In this document: positions 1 through 13,100 of the stretch, piece after piece
How positions within the stretch are numbered: the stretch's first letter is position 1
How the letters are laid out: each line of letters opens with the position of its first letter
Assembly: GCA_000827495.1 (NCBI GenBank)
Contig: KN817578.1
Span: 107,829-171,828, forward strand
Source of the DNA: Hypholoma sublateritium FD-334 SS-4
Lineage: Eukaryota > Basidiomycota > Agaricomycetes > Agaricales > Strophariaceae
Length of the DNA: 64,000 bases
Reading direction: 5' to 3'
Made by a program: the position numbers and the translations under genes
Notes under the pieces: generated by a model
What the model saw: the letters and a program-made list of their open reading frames with translations, nothing else
Told to the model about the DNA's origin: nothing
Databases searched by the model: none

Positions 1-2178
1 GACCGACGGCATGAGGTGCCCGCGCCTATCGACGAGCCTTCCTGATTGCCCCAAACGTGAGCGCGCCGCTTCGTTATCGCTAAACGACGCTATTTTACCT
101 CAAGAACGCGTGCCACAGACGGACGACGGCGTTGTGGATGCGACTTATTCACGGCTGAGAGCGCGCTGAACCACGCCTCGTCTTGGAATGCAGACAAAGT
201 GAGCCCGGTGTTTATTCCTTACCCATGACACTCACCTTCTAACGCGGGCACAGGGGTGCGCATTCCCGGAAGGCTGGCGCCGATAGCACAGAGTGCGCCC
301 TCCCTTGACCCGGCCATCTCGACGGCCGACAAGGTCCCGCTCTTCGGCGCTTACCTGCAGAATAAGCGCCGTGGCCAGAAGATTACGGCGACGACGCGAA
401 TGCACATCAGCAGCACCCACGGCATCGACGTCCGTATGTCATCTCGTTCCCGGCGTGGTCCAGGACGTCGTCTAAACAAAATGCTTGGCTACAGCAGACG
501 GCACCCCGCGATAACGATTCGAGGTGAGTCCGAGGCATGCCCCTCGATGAACAGCGGTCACATACCTGTGCGCAGCGCACGACATCTGCCGCGAGACGTA
601 GGTGCGCCGGGGCGGTCAGCGACGGCGCGAGGCGGGCATTCCACGACGACGAGGGTGCTGAACACCGCGGGCGCCAGGGCGTAGGTACGGGGTGCCTTCC
701 TCGACGCACGGCACCCACATCAGTGGGCACCATACACGCCGGCAGAGACAGCCTGAGGCGGCGTACGCCGCTGCGCCCACAAATGTCCTAGAACGAACCG
801 GGTGAGTTCTCAGCGCCGACCTCTGTGCTGCGCGATGCTCACATACATACCTCTAGGGCGAGCGGCGCGATGTGGGCTGCGGCACGCACAGTCTGAAAGA
901 CGGCCGACGACTCCGCAGACAGGCGCGCCATATCGACGCGTGTTCTGGACGACGGACACGATGAGCACACGTCTCATGCCCTATCGCCAACGACGACGTA
1001 CCTGGAGGATCCGCCGCAACACTGGGAGGACGGCGTGGATGCGCCCATTCAGGCGGGTGGTGTACAGCCCGCGCAAGGCACGCGCAGCGCAGCGCACGTC
1101 GCGCGTGGGTGGGCGGGGTACTATGTACTTGCTCGTGCCGCTGTGGCCGCACAAATAGGTGAATACGATGGATATATAAGGTGCCATCATGACAACCTAC
1201 CAGCGGCGCCTTCTCTGCTTTCTCGCATGGAGGCATCTGTTACACCGGTGGCGACGGCATGCCTCCTCCACTTTGCGTCGCCTTGTCCCTAATCTCGCCC
1301 GTTTCTGCCCTGCTTTTCGCTACCTCATCCTTCGCTGCCGTCGTGTCGCAATATCCAGAGCTCAGATCGACCCTGGACAATCGCGCCTCTGTTTGCAGCC
1401 GGAATTCCTCCGGTGCACGGTACGACGCCACACTCGGCGACGCAGCCGGCACTGGCACATCCATCGAGAACGTGAAAGGCACGCCGGTCGTTGTCAGCGA
1501 CGGATGGATGGGCGAGGTTGGTCGAGTGAAATACGACGGCCCTGTGTTGGTCTTGAACGGTTGGAGGACGACGGCAGAGAATGCGTTCGCGTTGTCTGCG
1601 TTATTCGCCTCGCCGACTTCGGCAGCAGGTTGGACGCCGCTCGTCGACGCGCTGTTTATGCACCTGACGAGTACAGCTGCGAACTTGCATCCATGCGTAA
1701 TGTCGCTCATGGGTGCGATTGCGCGGTTCAAAGCTAAGAGGAATGTCAGCGTTGTAAGCTGCGATATCACTGGTACACTCAGCATATATATTATGTCCCA
1801 AATGCTCGCCGTGCTTAGGGCACAAGAATCTATGTCGGTAGCATTGCCCCACTTCTATTTGTAATGAATATTTGACATTGCCTCACGATAGGCTGGTCGC
1901 CGCGGAAGTTTCACAAAGTTGGGGCACAAGTAACTGGCAAGTTGAACCTGTTTTCAAGCACTAGAATAGGCCCATCTGCAAATCCAAACCTGACCCATAT
2001 CCATGTCCTTGCTATATATATCACACTCCAATGGAATCCAAAATCCAGCCTTGTTGGGGGTCGGAATGTGGGTTATGTACATGTTGTCAAAAGAGAGAGA
2101 AAAATGTATGATACGTTGAGTGCGGCGGGAAAGTCACCAGCTCGTACAAGAACAATTGACGATCAGCAGAAGGAAATA
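1..2178. other. GC-rich unassigned tract without a supported gene
   Basis: The first 1.8 kb is much richer in G and C than the sequence after 2 kb. Open frames overlap on both strands, the longest being about 200 codons on the plus strand (1259-1864) and 181 codons on the minus strand (1240-1785) over the same bases. None shows a recognisable domain, and frames keep breaking, as in the other GC-rich tracts of the window that hold decayed genes (28.4-32.1 kb). The plus ORF begins with a hydrophobic stretch that could pass for a signal peptide, but the antisense frame is just as open, so I do not call either. 1865-2178 is AT-rich with nothing visible. Confidence 0.35.
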
Positions 2179-5072
2179 TCAAGACATCGGGCTTCGGTTC
2201 TGAGCAGGAAGGTGTTTGTCCATGAATTGACAAGCTCGCTCTTCGGAGTAATCAAGGAGATCACGAGTAAGCTTGAGTCCTCGTAGCCTCGAGCGCCAAT
2301 CAACAACAGAGAGTGGTCGGGCTTGGCCTTTCCTGATATCTTGTAAGAGTTTAACGAAGAATTTTTCCGAGCATTCAGTCCACTCAAGCCATCTATATCC
2401 AGCGCCATTCTTGATCCAAGCAGAAGGAGGTGGGAACCACGATCGAACAGTCGTCTGCCCTGCAACAGTACCTAGAGTAGACGATGATTGAATATTAACC
2501 AAATAAAGTTGAATATAAAACACTGACCGGTGTATAGCGTATATGTGCCACAGATAACAGCAATCTCATGTGCTGTAAGCTCGTCGTCACAGTACCGCTT
2601 GTCTCCGCTTGCCACAGGACCAAAGTAGCCAACACGGTGTGTCGTAATTTCTACAGATGGGCCATGTAGAACTGAATCGACGCTGAGATATTCCTTTGCA
2701 ATTCGCCCAACTATCCCACCCTTCAATATAGCAGCTCGCCCGCGAGAAGAAGTCAACAATACTTTGCACTGCATCATCGCTTCTTCGAAGTCACCAACAT
2801 CAAATGTATGTTCGAGGTGCCGGAAACGTGAGGGACTATAGTCCCTCAAAACCGTAGAATTTAGCGAACTGACAGAAAGGGGGAGGAGGGTACGAAAGGG
2901 AATGCCTCTTTCGAGTAGGTGTGCCGCAATACTGAATATGGTAATCCCAGGCGTAGAGGCCGAAGTAGCATCTGAATGATGTGCAAAGATATACCGAGAT
3001 ACATATAAAGCTGCTGCCGCACTTTCAACACCCAGAACCCAACTGCACACATCCGAGACAGGTGTCGAGAAGATGAACATTTCAGAAATGGGTCGCTGGA
3101 TCTTCTGGAAATCTAGGATGTGGCAAAGTGCAGCACGATTGGTGTCATCCAGATCATACAAATCCGATGGAGGAGATTTCTTGTTGATCATATCGGAGAA
3201 GAACTGCCATATGGCCGTTCGGTTGGCGTCATCGATAACAGGAACAGATGTTACATCGGCAAAACCAACTGCTTTGAGGAACTGCTCCCAATTGACACTG
3301 TTTGGTGGATTTACCACAGCAGTATGCAGAACAGGCACAAATCCGTAGACCCAAGCCGCCGTTTGCAGCACGTCGCAGGACCAAGGTATTCTTGGAGGAG
3401 AGTAGTCAACGCCACTCTGAGGTTCCTGATCTCCAGTCAATTCCGGTTGAGGAGCAACTTGTGGGGAATGGGCGGTACGGGGAGGATAGTCGTAGTCATC
3501 ATCACCATCATAACTGTCGTCGGATCGAGAATCATCGTCGGCGCGCGATCCCGAGTCCGCGACGGCTGCAAATTGCTCAGAAAAGTCCCACTCATTGCTC
3601 ATGGCATTGTAAATGCGCTCGTTCTTTCGATACATCGCGTAAGTACTGGAGTTACTCCGTTTATTGACGCGGACTCGGACAAAGACAGGTCGGCCTCCAA
3701 CGGGACTGTGTCTCTGCCACTCATACATTGTTGTGTTTTTAGTGGGCGGATTTTGCTCCCTCGATAGACGGCGCTGTACATCCTGCTGGCTTTCGACCAC
3801 TTCCTGCTGGCGCTTGTTTCTGAATGCAATGAAGTCGCTGGGATGGCTGCAAACGATACCCCGATCCTCTGCATCAATCCCTTCAAGCATGGTCTGTTGA
3901 GGAAGCGCCACCGCATCACTGGCAGCATTCATTGCTTCTGCAGAAGCGGCAGACGTGGAAGTAGTGATTTGGGCCTTGGTAATCGGGCCAGTAAACACAC
4001 TGCCTGGAAATCTAGCGCGGAAAAAGGCCAAGACACGAGATGCAACCCGTCGATGGTTCAGAACGTCGTTACATGTTTGGAAAGGTTCATCGTCGAGTTT
4101 ACAGAAATACTTGATGATTGTCTCTATGAAGGAGAGGTTGGGCGAACGGAAAATCATGGTAAGGGCATCTTGTATTTGCGACGAGGGAGGTGCAAAACGG
4201 CGAAGTTCTTGACTGCGATCCACCATAGCTTCTTCGATAGCCGTCCAAGGAAACCAAATTGGTATGTTTTGTGCAATGAAGAAATCAGGGGAGGGGCGTT
4301 CCATGGCTGCGTCTGATAATCTGTATAATACGCCTGCCCGAGCACAATTAAAATCTGCAACAGTAGATGCTAAAAGTCCATCGAGCCAGGCAGGCTTATA
4401 TGACATATTCGTATTGAGATACCAGTACCAAGATGGTAATTCGGCAGGAAACCCAGGAGGGGGTTTGGATGAAGCAACAAGTGGTAACATCGACGCTTGT
4501 GAGATCAGATAGCTCGTGAAACCCATCCAGATAGCGAACCAGTCGCGAGACAGAATTATCATTCGTCGGGCAACTGCGAAACTTTTGTGAAGGCGGTCGT
4601 AATGAAATTCTGAAGGTCGTGGAGGCAGCCTCCCAGTGATCCCATGTCGGATTCCATAGATTAAACGAATTTTTAAAGCCGCCTCGACCAGTTGCTCTTC
4701 TCGGAATTTCCATTTCCGGACGTCCGCATCCGACATTTTAAAGCGGGGTTCATATTTTTCGTAGCCATCAGGACCCTTTCCCGCCGGCACAGAGGTTTGT
4801 TCAATATGAGGCATCCAACAGAAGGGCTCGAAAGGGGTGGAAGTGAATGAGGGAGCAAGTGGTATGAAGCTCATCCAGCCCCATGAGTCCGTCCACCAGC
4901 ACGGTTGCTTGTACATGGCAGCATTCAAAAGTTTATCCCCAGGGAATGGGTCGGAGACGTCCTGCGGAATAACAATCGTCCTCTCACAGTTGGGAGAATA
5001 GTACAAAACCCCTTCATGAAGAAAAACGCGGCCATTTGAAAATTGAGGGGCTGGATGCTGCGAAGTGCTCAT
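2179..5072 (-). CDS. Large tryptophan-rich hypothetical protein P1, Agaricomycete-type family, two exons
   Basis: I know of no function for this protein. Exon 1 (5072-2528) gives 848 codons plus one base. A 68-nt intron (2527-2460, GTCAGT...GCAG) joins it in frame to exon 2 (2459-2179), for about 941 residues. Near the N-terminus there is a 'LYYSPNCER' segment followed by 'CWWTDSWGW' at about residue 59, then a block around 'SRDWFAIWMGFTSYLIS' near residue 175. The middle is Ser/Asp/Glu-rich and low in complexity, and the C-terminal exon carries 'VRSWFPPPSAW'. All these blocks recur in the same order in the paralogue at 32936-35581, including the intron before the last exon, and this is the main evidence for the model. 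No signal peptide is visible. The start is the first ATG of the open frame. The product may be nuclear or cytoplasmic. Confidence 0.8.
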
Positions 5073-5295
5073 GACTGGTGCAATTTAAATCAGAGCTAAT
5101 CAAGATGGATGGACTTCGGTTACTTACTAACAGGAATATATGACACCAGAGACAAACTAAGGACGAAGGCGACAAGCGGATTTAGAGCCTGAAATCAAGA
5201 ACAACTTTAACTCGCAGCCTTGAAGGGGGATGGTTGAAACTTACAGCGATAAGACAGAAAGTTATAGGAGGTCAACACTGCGGTAAAGGGACTGT

Positions 5296-5466
5296 TAGTG
5301 CGGTAAACCACACCACCAGAAGTGAGAGGAAGAGCTATGAGCAACGGATTACACTAAAGGCGTTTAGGTGGTGAGAAATATGGACTGTTAGTGCGGTAAA
5401 CCACACTACCAGGCAGTGGAGGCGATCGACGAGGGAGATGTTGGTGTGGTAAACCACAACCACCAA
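5296..5466. repeat. Three copies of a GGTAAACCAC palindromic motif
   Basis: The core 'GCGGTAAACCACAC' occurs at about 5301-5314 and 5393-5406, and 'GTGTGGTAAACCACAACCAC' occurs at 5444-5463. Each is an imperfect palindrome centred on GGTAAACC. The first two copies are preceded by the same ACTGTTAGT. They lie in the gap between the divergent 5' end of P1 and the 3' end of the 6040-6831 gene. They are the divergent relatives of the CTATGG-TTTA-CCATAG hairpins that follow at 5605. Confidence 0.75.
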
Positions 5467-5604
5467 GCACTTGAGTGAGTTCGCAGAAACCGGCGCATGA
5501 CAATAACTTTGACAATTGAAAGTCCGATCTCGTGGGCCATGTGACCCGCTCAACAATAAAGCGCGTCCTCCGACTCGGAATCGGTTCCTCTTGCAATCCC
5601 CCGC

Positions 5605-5675
5605 AGTGCTATGGTTTACCATAGTAATGTATTATTGTTTCCTTCAGCAGTGCTATGGTTTACCATGGTAATGCA
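5605..5675 (+). repeat. Pair of CTATGG-TTTA-CCATAG hairpin repeats
   Basis: Two direct copies of AGTGCTATGGTTTACCATNGTAATG start at about 5605 and 5649. The first contains a perfect 6-bp stem (CTATGG, 5609-5614; CCATAG, 5619-5624) around a TTTA loop. The second has CATGG in the right arm. Copies of this motif come in pairs elsewhere in the window (8786-8860, 13503-13806, 13961-14346). Confidence 0.85.
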
Positions 5676-6039
5676 CCGCCGTTTCTCCCATGCATTGTTT
5701 GCAAGAATTTCGTGGTTTCTCGCCCAACGAGCAACCAGTACAACCGCAGATATCATGAAGATCGCTCTCAAACCGCCGCCTATCGGGCCTCGAGCCAACC
5801 TCAAGCCATGGGAAAACAATAACTCTAGAATATATCCTAGTTGCATTGAGTCGAATCCCGAGCAATAAGCGTGTCTACAGCAAATCATGTACATGAACGG
5901 TGGTATCATATCACAAATCCTCGTCGTTTATGGCGTGTTTGGCGTGTGAGGAGGTACTGGCGACTGGGTTGCGAGCATTGAGGACAGAGGCGGCCTTCAG
6001 AAATCATTGGTTAGTGTCCTGTGCACCTGAGTCATTATC

Positions 6040-6831
6040 TCACACCTTCTTTATTCCAGTCGTCGCTTTCCTAACCACCTTCTTTTTTGCGTACTCCGAT
6101 GTGTACTTTAAATGAAGCTTGTACGCCTCCCTGATTGGCCAGTCCTTCTCGTACGCATTTTCAATCTTGAACTCCTTGGCTGTCTGTGCAGGATTATCTA
6201 GATGAGTGATTTTCCTACACATGCTTCGAGTAAATTTACCATTTGAAATACTTTTTCCAAAGCTTTCGGTTCTTGTTTGCTGAAACACAAATCTGGCATC
6301 AACATTTTCTCGCTGGTCTCATTGATATAGGTCTTTGAAGAGGTAAGTACTTATCTTATCTTCACAAACCGAACATCTACTCACATTAAACTCTTTAAAG
6401 CGCTTCTCATCCCATCCCAGCTTTACCTGAAGGTTGTACCCTCCGCTGTTGGCCCTTCCTGCTTCACCCGGTGGCTTGGGGATGAGTAACGGCCTCCTTT
6501 CGTCAAGGTCACTGGCGTTAGAATCGTCGGACATATCAGATATGTCGGTGAGTGGTGACTCTGAGCGGAGATGCAAGTTGACCGGGTGTTCAGCAGGAGC
6601 GCTACTCTCAAAGCGGTCTGCAGGCAAACCGTCACCTGGAGACTCGGAGCGTTCAGTGCGAAATCTGACTGCTCGCTTTTGGTACGGGGCAAGCATTTGG
6701 CGGGTTCGTCGGCGAAGATTCGGCGGATACTTCTCTCTTGGTGTGATTTGTGGTGGGGGAGGAAGTTCGTTGTATTGGAAGGTGATTCGTGTGGTAATCA
6801 GTGGGAGGTGGGACTGGACGGATAAGGCCAT
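6040..6831 (-). CDS. Small three-exon hypothetical protein of a basidiomycete-specific family
   Basis: The gene model has three exons: 6831-6385, 6332-6240 and 6183-6040. The introns are 52 nt (GTGAGT...AAAG) and 56 nt (GTAAAT...ACAG). All junctions are phase 0, and the product is about 227 residues. The N-terminal 130 residues are Pro/Ser/Arg/Asp-rich and probably disordered. A conserved core follows: 'GGYNLQVKLGWD' at about residue 131, then 'CFSKQEPKALEKV' in exon 2, then 'YEKDWPIREAYKLHLKYTS' in exon 3, and a basic tail. As I recall, basidiomycete proteins with the same succession (GGY..LGW, K..P.AL, Y...WP...L.YLK.TS) are common and uncharacterised. No catalytic motif is visible. A second small paralogue was not found in this window. 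Confidence 0.75.
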
Positions 6832-7066
6832 TGGTCTGATATTGGTTCATAGTATGTACGCAGAAACATACCTATATATACGAACCATAATATTATTGTC
6901 TTAAGCTCCATGATTAGTGGCCGTCAGATCTCACAATAGGTGTTACTAAGGAACATTTAATTGTTTCGCCGTCTTAAAGGGCTGCCAGTTTCAGCGCACG
7001 CTCAAGTCATAAAGAATCCCCTCCACTTTGCATCAACGCAACATCAATTGCCAGTCTACTTCAGCG

Positions 7067-8661
7067 ATGTCCTTTTTATTTAGAAAATCCTCAACTGCGG
7101 CAAGTATTTCGAAAAGAGTTGGCACCATTTCATTTTCTAAATAGTGCTTAATCAGGAATATCGCATTCGCGCTCAGCTACACGGATTGGCCGGTCCAGTC
7201 AACTGCCTTTGCTTTTCGCCATCAGGCAGATATCTTGCTAGCGGAGGTATGTCGCACCAAGCCAAGTCTGCCGGTCATTGAAAACACAAACCCGTCTCTG
7301 AAGGCGATGACGAGAAATTGCGCATATGGAACGTAAAGACGAAAAAGATTCATCAACTCATCAGCGATCAATTAGGACGGTGGGGACAGATCACTGCCAT
7401 TCAATGGTTGGCGGACAACTCTAGTACCGGTGCTCAGTTATGCTTTGGCACTGGTCGAGGATTTGTACTGATCTACAGGCAAAAAAAAGATGAGGTACGC
7501 CCAACTTCTTATGGCCGAAACTTACATTTCATGTTCGCAAAGGAGAAGTTTGTTGAGCTCTCGAATGCGAGCATCCTCCCCTTTAACGAACCTGTGGAAA
7601 GCTTGGCCTTTAATCGGAATCGGGTTGTTATATCGGGACACGCTGGAAAAGTAATGCTATTCCAGCTCGACAAGAATGGTATGACATTACTATGGACTGA
7701 GTTCGTTTCTACTGTACTAAAATCATCCGAAAGGTACCTTGATTCCGGTATGGACGAAGAATATCAACGAGCATAACCAAAGCATGCCTGTCATTCCTCG
7801 AAGTGTCCGATTTACCGCCAAGGGGGATAATGTCATCATTTTTGGCCTGGAATCTGGTATGATGTAAGTTATAAGTTCGGTTACAGGGAATATCAGAGTC
7901 AGTTCTTACAAAAAGATAGGATGTGCACGACTGCGGCTGCTGGTGCAATTAGCTGGACAAAGATGCTAAAATCGGGGGTGTGAGTATCCATTTATTTGAT
8001 ATCTACAATTGATTACTGCTTACAAGCGATGATACAGAGGAAATATTGCGATGAGTCCCGACGAAAAGTGGTTATTGGTGGACAATTTAGCAAAAGGCTT
8101 TGACCTATACCAGTACCCGCACAGCTCCCCATCCGACTCATTTGCGATACCACGGGTAGACTGTTGTGTCCAAGAAGCTGCATTTTTGGAAGACGAGTCG
8201 GCGTTCGCTGGCGGAAGTGATCATGGGAAGATGTACATTTTCTCGCTGAAGAACACTTCCCAGTGCTTGCAGGTGTTAAAACAAGGCGGGAAAAAGACAA
8301 TGATACAGGCCATTGATGTAAGCTACAATGGTCGTCTGGGGAGCATTTCTAACATACCTCGCACAGGCATGTTCCACAGGGGAAAGTCATCTCATTGCGA
8401 GCGGGACAAGCGAGAAAAAGTCAACTGTATGCATATGGGAAAAGAGGGTAAGTGTATAACTCTTATATCACGAGAAAAATACTGACCAAAGGTATTTTCT
8501 GTCAGATTGAAGGACACAGCCGTCAACAGAGTGGTGGATGTAGCGTGATAACGTTGTTGGTGATCCTGAACGTTGTTTCAATCCTCATCGCTGTCCTATG
8601 GGCCAGTGGTAACCACATCAGGGCTCTGACCATGCCCTATAATTCCAATAGCTACCTGTAG
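7067..8661 (+). CDS. WD40-repeat protein with C-terminal transmembrane segment
   Basis: This is a beta-propeller protein split by about seven short introns. Exon joins that keep frame give 'GPVNCLCFSPSGRYLASGG', then 'DDEKLRIWNVK' (7306-7340), both classic WD40 blade motifs. Later exons give 'CFGTGRGFVLIY', 'IPRSVRFTAKGDNVIIFG' (about 7790), 'NIAMSPDEKWLLVDN' (8043 on) and 'LIASGTSEKKSTVCIWEK' (about 8390). The last exon carries a hydrophobic helix of about 20 residues ('VITLLVILNVVSILIAVLWA', 8546-8605) before a short tail, so the protein is probably membrane-anchored at its C-terminus with the propeller in the cytosol. The ATG at 7067 is a guess, because the first intron is uncertain. Blade motifs are much closer to canonical than in the divergent family at 37.5-64 kb. 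Confidence 0.8.
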
Positions 8662-9368
8662 ATACTAGATATCGTGTATCTTATTGGATCGATTATCGAA
8701 ATGAGCGTTGCATCAACAACATTTGTCCCAGCATCTTGGTATGAAAGGCTCAGAGTTCGAGTGAGACAGGCTGAGATTTGAAAGCCATTGCCTTGGACAA
8801 GCCATGACACTGGGTAGTGAATATCAACACAGTCATTACCATGGACAAGCCATAGCACTGATATCGTCGACGAGGTTGGAAAGCAAGTGCAGTCCCGGTG
8901 ATCGGCGCGCGCTGAATGTCTGATTACCAAGCGATTACCAAGACCTTTCCATAACAAGATCTTTCCATAGCAATGCCTAAAAGCAGCGGGCAAGTACTTA
9001 GTACTTACCTAAAGAGTGCATGTTGACTGAGCGCCCCATTGTACTTCGGTGTTACATGGGCATCGGCGGATATGGCATTTGTGGAGCATATATAGATTTA
9101 TTGTTGTTATATTCACATACAGGAAATAGGTATCTTACGGGTATCAAGTCAGAGCAGGAAAGCGACTCAGCAAATATAACAATGGGCAAGACTAGACATA
9201 TGGGTCATAAATTTGATGAAAATGGAGACGGCCATATGGTCAACATATGGGGCTTGGGTGAGCAGGTTCGGTGCTAGAACGTGAGGTTCTTGGGAAAGCG
9301 GAAAGGGGTCCGTTGCTTGATTTGTGCGACAAAACTGGGCAAATTGAAGAGGGCAGTGTCAGTGAATG
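8662..9368. other. Intergenic gap with hairpin repeats, no supported gene
   Basis: The paired hairpins at 8786-8860 are the only structured feature. A degenerate tandem 'GATTACCAAG' (8921-8942) and two 'CTTTCCATA' units follow. Short open frames on both strands lack recognisable content. Confidence 0.5.
8786..8860 (-). repeat. Pair of hairpin repeats, reverse orientation
   Basis: CATTGCCTTGGACAAGCCAT followed by GACACTG (from about 8786) and CATTACCATGGACAAGCCAT followed by AGCACTG (8834-8860) are the reverse complement of the 5605 motif, with a TTGTC/GACAA loop variant. The spacing of the pair is about 48 bp. They lie just after the 3' end of the WD40 gene. Confidence 0.8.
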
Positions 9369-9892
9369 CTACCGTACATGCCAGTGGTTAACAGACCCAT
9401 GAATGATGGCATCATCTACCAGCAAAGATTCCTGGAGGGGCATGTTAACGACACCACTATCCGCAGTGCCAATTTTCATCACAACGATATCTCCTCGCCA
9501 ACAGCCTCCAACTGTAGCATTTGATGGTAGGTAGCGATGGTTTTGGCAGAACACCATGAACTTATGCTCGCTGCCGTTTCGATTGACAGTGATCATGGTG
9601 TCGTGGATGTAAGGTTGGAGCCGGCGATTGTTGAAGAGGCCCTCAACCCATGGATAGCGGAGGTTCTTTTTGCTGCGGCCGATTTGGGGCTGGCGCTTTG
9701 GGGGCAGTTGCGTAGGTACAAATCTCCAGCTCGGGTGCGTCTGACTGCTCGAATAGCATCGTGCGCGGATAAATAAAGTTGATTTTTTCTAATAATATCG
9801 ATCATCAGCGCGAGGATCATTGAGCGAAAGCATGAGGTTCAAATACGTACTGTTCGAGACGGCGAAAGAGGTTGGACACGTGTTGATGGCAT
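9369..9892 (-). CDS. Hypothetical protein B1, 'CWRGDIVVMK' family, model uncertain
   Basis: An open minus-strand frame from about 9776 to 9369 reads '..YPWVEGLFNNRRLQPYIH', 'MITVNRNGSEHKFMVFCQNH', 'LPSNATVGGCWRGDIVVMKI' and 'VVNMPLQESLLVDDAII'. As I recall, basidiomycete hypothetical proteins with the same run (H/N-containing strand, LP.N, then a W-[KR]-G-[DE]-hydrophobic block) are frequent, and none has a known function. A likely first exon starts at the ATG at 9892 and ends at the GTACGT donor near 9850, but joining it needs a one-base frame change, so either the splice site is misjudged or the gene is damaged. A second member with the same 'WRGE' block lies at 56395-57102. B1 is divergent from A1 with about 220 bp between their starts. 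Confidence 0.5.
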
Positions 9893-10110
9893 ATTGAAGT
9901 AAGTGAAGGAGGAGTCGAGCCAAATTCAGGTCGGGTGAGTGAACTATCAGACAATATTCACGGACAGATATATAGGCTTTGAAAACACAATAGATATGTT
10001 CTAGCCTTGGAGTATCAATATTCGGTCAATAGATGGGGCATGAACCCTTGGATATTCGAACAATAGGAATGCAGGGGCAACAAAAGGCACTGTTGAAAGA
10101 AAAGTGAGCG

Positions 10111-13100
10111 TTGCATGTAGCAGAACAACTGGCGTTGCGACGTATGCAAACGGAGCAAGAGAGAGAGTCCAATAAAGGTAGGATATCCGGGCCATATAAC
10201 GGGGCACTCGAAAAACGAAGAATCGACTTTACAATGGCCTTGAATATATTCAGATCTCTCATTCCCTCCACCGCGGCAGGAGATATTGAGATGAACGACC
10301 TGGAATCAGGTGGCAGCAGGACTGCCGTCACTCATCTTCCCGCAAACTCTTCCAGAGGACAGCCTCATACCTCCGCCTCCATGGATGTTGGCCCTGACTC
10401 TCAGCAGTTACATTCGGCGACCCCAGCAGGTCAACTCCCTGCACCACACTTCATTCGACCATCACAGCCTGCATTACAGCTTGCCCCAGTTCAGCGCGTT
10501 CCGCCTCAGCACGTTCCGCCTCAGCCCAATCTGAATCACCACATCCCGGCACCTCAGCCCGTGCCGCCTCAGCCCATTCCGCCTCCGCCCATTCCGCCTC
10601 CGCCCATTCCGCCTCATACCGTTCCGCCTCAGCTCATTCCACCTCACGACATTCCACCGCAACCCACATCTCAGGTCCGGTCTGGCGCCATAGCTCAACC
10701 TATTCCGGCTCAGCCAAATGCCTTGCAGCTTCAACAGTCAACCACTTTGCCTTTCCGGTTTATTCTACAAGATCCGCCACTACCATACATCTTTGGTTCA
10801 GCAGCGAACCATCAGAGTGCAGATACATCAGAAATTGTTCCACATCTGGGAAAAAGGAATAGACTAGTGGACGAGGACCCCAAGAAGATTCGCGTTATTA
10901 GGAACCCCTCAGTAAGCATCAAGACTTCAGTGTTTTATTGTTGCTGACGATGTTGGGGGGTTAGCCGCAGCTACTGAACGAGATTCGGAGCGATCTATCA
11001 AAAATACTTGAAGTGCAACAAAAGGAGCAGGCGGAGAACTTGGAAAGTAGAATCCAAATGGAGTTTGACAGAAGGCAAGAACAAATCGATGCGCAAGGCA
11101 GATTGACGGCAGAGATGTTCAACAAAGAAAGAGCATTATTGGAGGAGGCACAGAAAAGGGCCGAACTTGTGGTCAACGAAAACGCCGAAGCAGAAGCTCG
11201 CAGACGTGCCGAAGATGAGGCTCAACGACGAGCGAGAGATCAAGAACAGACAGAACGACTCGCAGAAGCCCTTGCGCGTGCAGAAAGAGCGGAAGCAATG
11301 TTGAGTAAAATGGAGTCGAAGATGGAGTGGATGATGAATGCAATGTCGGCGAGTGCTCCTCATTCGAGTACGGTTGCTGGTATGGGCTTCTGTTGGGTTT
11401 CGCAATATTCCTCACTGTGTACTGAATTCCTTTGTCCCAGGTCCATCAATTGTGCATGCTGCGTCTGGACCAGAAGAAGGGGGAAACTCGAACCCAACCC
11501 CAATGGACTTGTACGCAGAAACAAGTATAGATACTGGTATGCTCTTTTTCTCAAAGAGTTGTGCGAATTTATTGACTATCTGCCCCAGGCCCCTCCGTTG
11601 CGCGGACCGTCTCTTTCTCAGTTGCAGGAGGGGATCCAAATCCTGCTACCCCACGCCCCTCCGTTGCGCAGACCATCCCTGCCCCAGTTGCAGGAGGGGA
11701 TCCGAATCCCGCCGCGATGGATCTATACATAGATTCCACTGATAACTACGGTGCACCAAGTCTTCCCATTGAAAGTGCAGGACGCAGTGCAGGTGCATCC
11801 GATGTTGAAGGTGAGGTGAATTACCTCCAAAATCGGGCCATCACTCATCACATTTTCATCAGGGACATCGGCTGTTCGAGGTAAAGGGAAACGTCCCGTT
11901 CATCACAGGGAAGATGCCTATGACGGAGATGATGATGAAGACGAGAGTGACGAGAGTGACGAAGACGACGATATGGGCGAAGTTGCGTCGGCGCTGCACG
12001 GAGAACACCAGGGCGATGTAAACCCGAGAGTCCGGGCTGTAGGCATTTCATTTTCCATTCCGTGCATGAGACTGACAGCGTAACAAGGTACCTCCACCCC
12101 GTAAACACACTGCACCTCGAGGCGGAGGCGGATCCGATCAAATTACTATGCCTTCGTCTCAAATAGAACCGCAGCCCACATCAACATTCGGACGCGTTCG
12201 GACCAGAACTGGGGCGAATTGGATGAGCAGCATTGCAGGTGTTTATGGCGGAGCTGGCGCAGCCGAGCAGGACGCCACGCCGCAGGCGCCGCGTAATAGG
12301 ACTAAGAAGATGGCGCGCGCATTTCGGAAAACCACGTTGAAGGGATTTAATCCCGTTAAGGCGACAAAACAAGTAAGTGATATTTTGCGTACTGGGGTCG
12401 AGGCATTGGAGTTGACGAAACTGCAGACTGGAGTACGGCGCGTCATGAACGAACTGATGGGAATTGAGAAATACAAAGATATTATCAACAAACGCTATGC
12501 AACGGTGGCCGAGGTCGACAAATTCATACACGAGAGCGAAGGCGACCCCGGACTTGATCCCATGCGTCCATATTTCGAAGAGGGAGGCTACAACACTTGG
12601 AATGACCGGCTTTGCAAGAAGTTCGCCAACTACTACGAAGAAAAGCTCGACCTCAACTTTTCAGTGGAAGATCGGGAAGAAGTGGAGGACCACTTCATGA
12701 GTCGCATTAATCGTCTTGGTCGGAAGTGGAGGAAAGCCAGAACAAAGACCGAGTTGGAGAGGATAGAGGAGGAAAAGAGATTGATGAAGGCATCAAGGGC
12801 GACTACTCGACGGTTGACAGTGCGTATGACTACGCTGCCTCGATGGATGTCTCTGATTAATGCGTTGCAGCTCTACGATGATCGGCGGGAGATCTGTGCG
12901 GGTAACATCCTGAATCCCGACGGATCCCTCAACATGGCGTGGACCTTCCTCTCGAATATGCTGGAAAAATTGGGAGCAGTCGGCATGAGTTCAGATGAGA
13001 GCGAGCAGGAGAATGGACGAACGGTATATGTCGTCAAGAAGAGAGAGTGGCGCAGCGAAGACATAACCCGATTGCTGATGTTTATCGACAAGGACCGCAA

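Noticed and set aside
1259..1864. 201-codon plus-strand ORF with a signal-peptide-like start
   Set aside because: The antisense frame over the same bases is almost as long, the tract is GC-rich (which inflates ORF length), and no family pattern is visible.
10474..10734. Arg-rich minus-strand ORF
   Set aside because: It is the antisense shadow of the Pro/Gln-rich repeats of A1.
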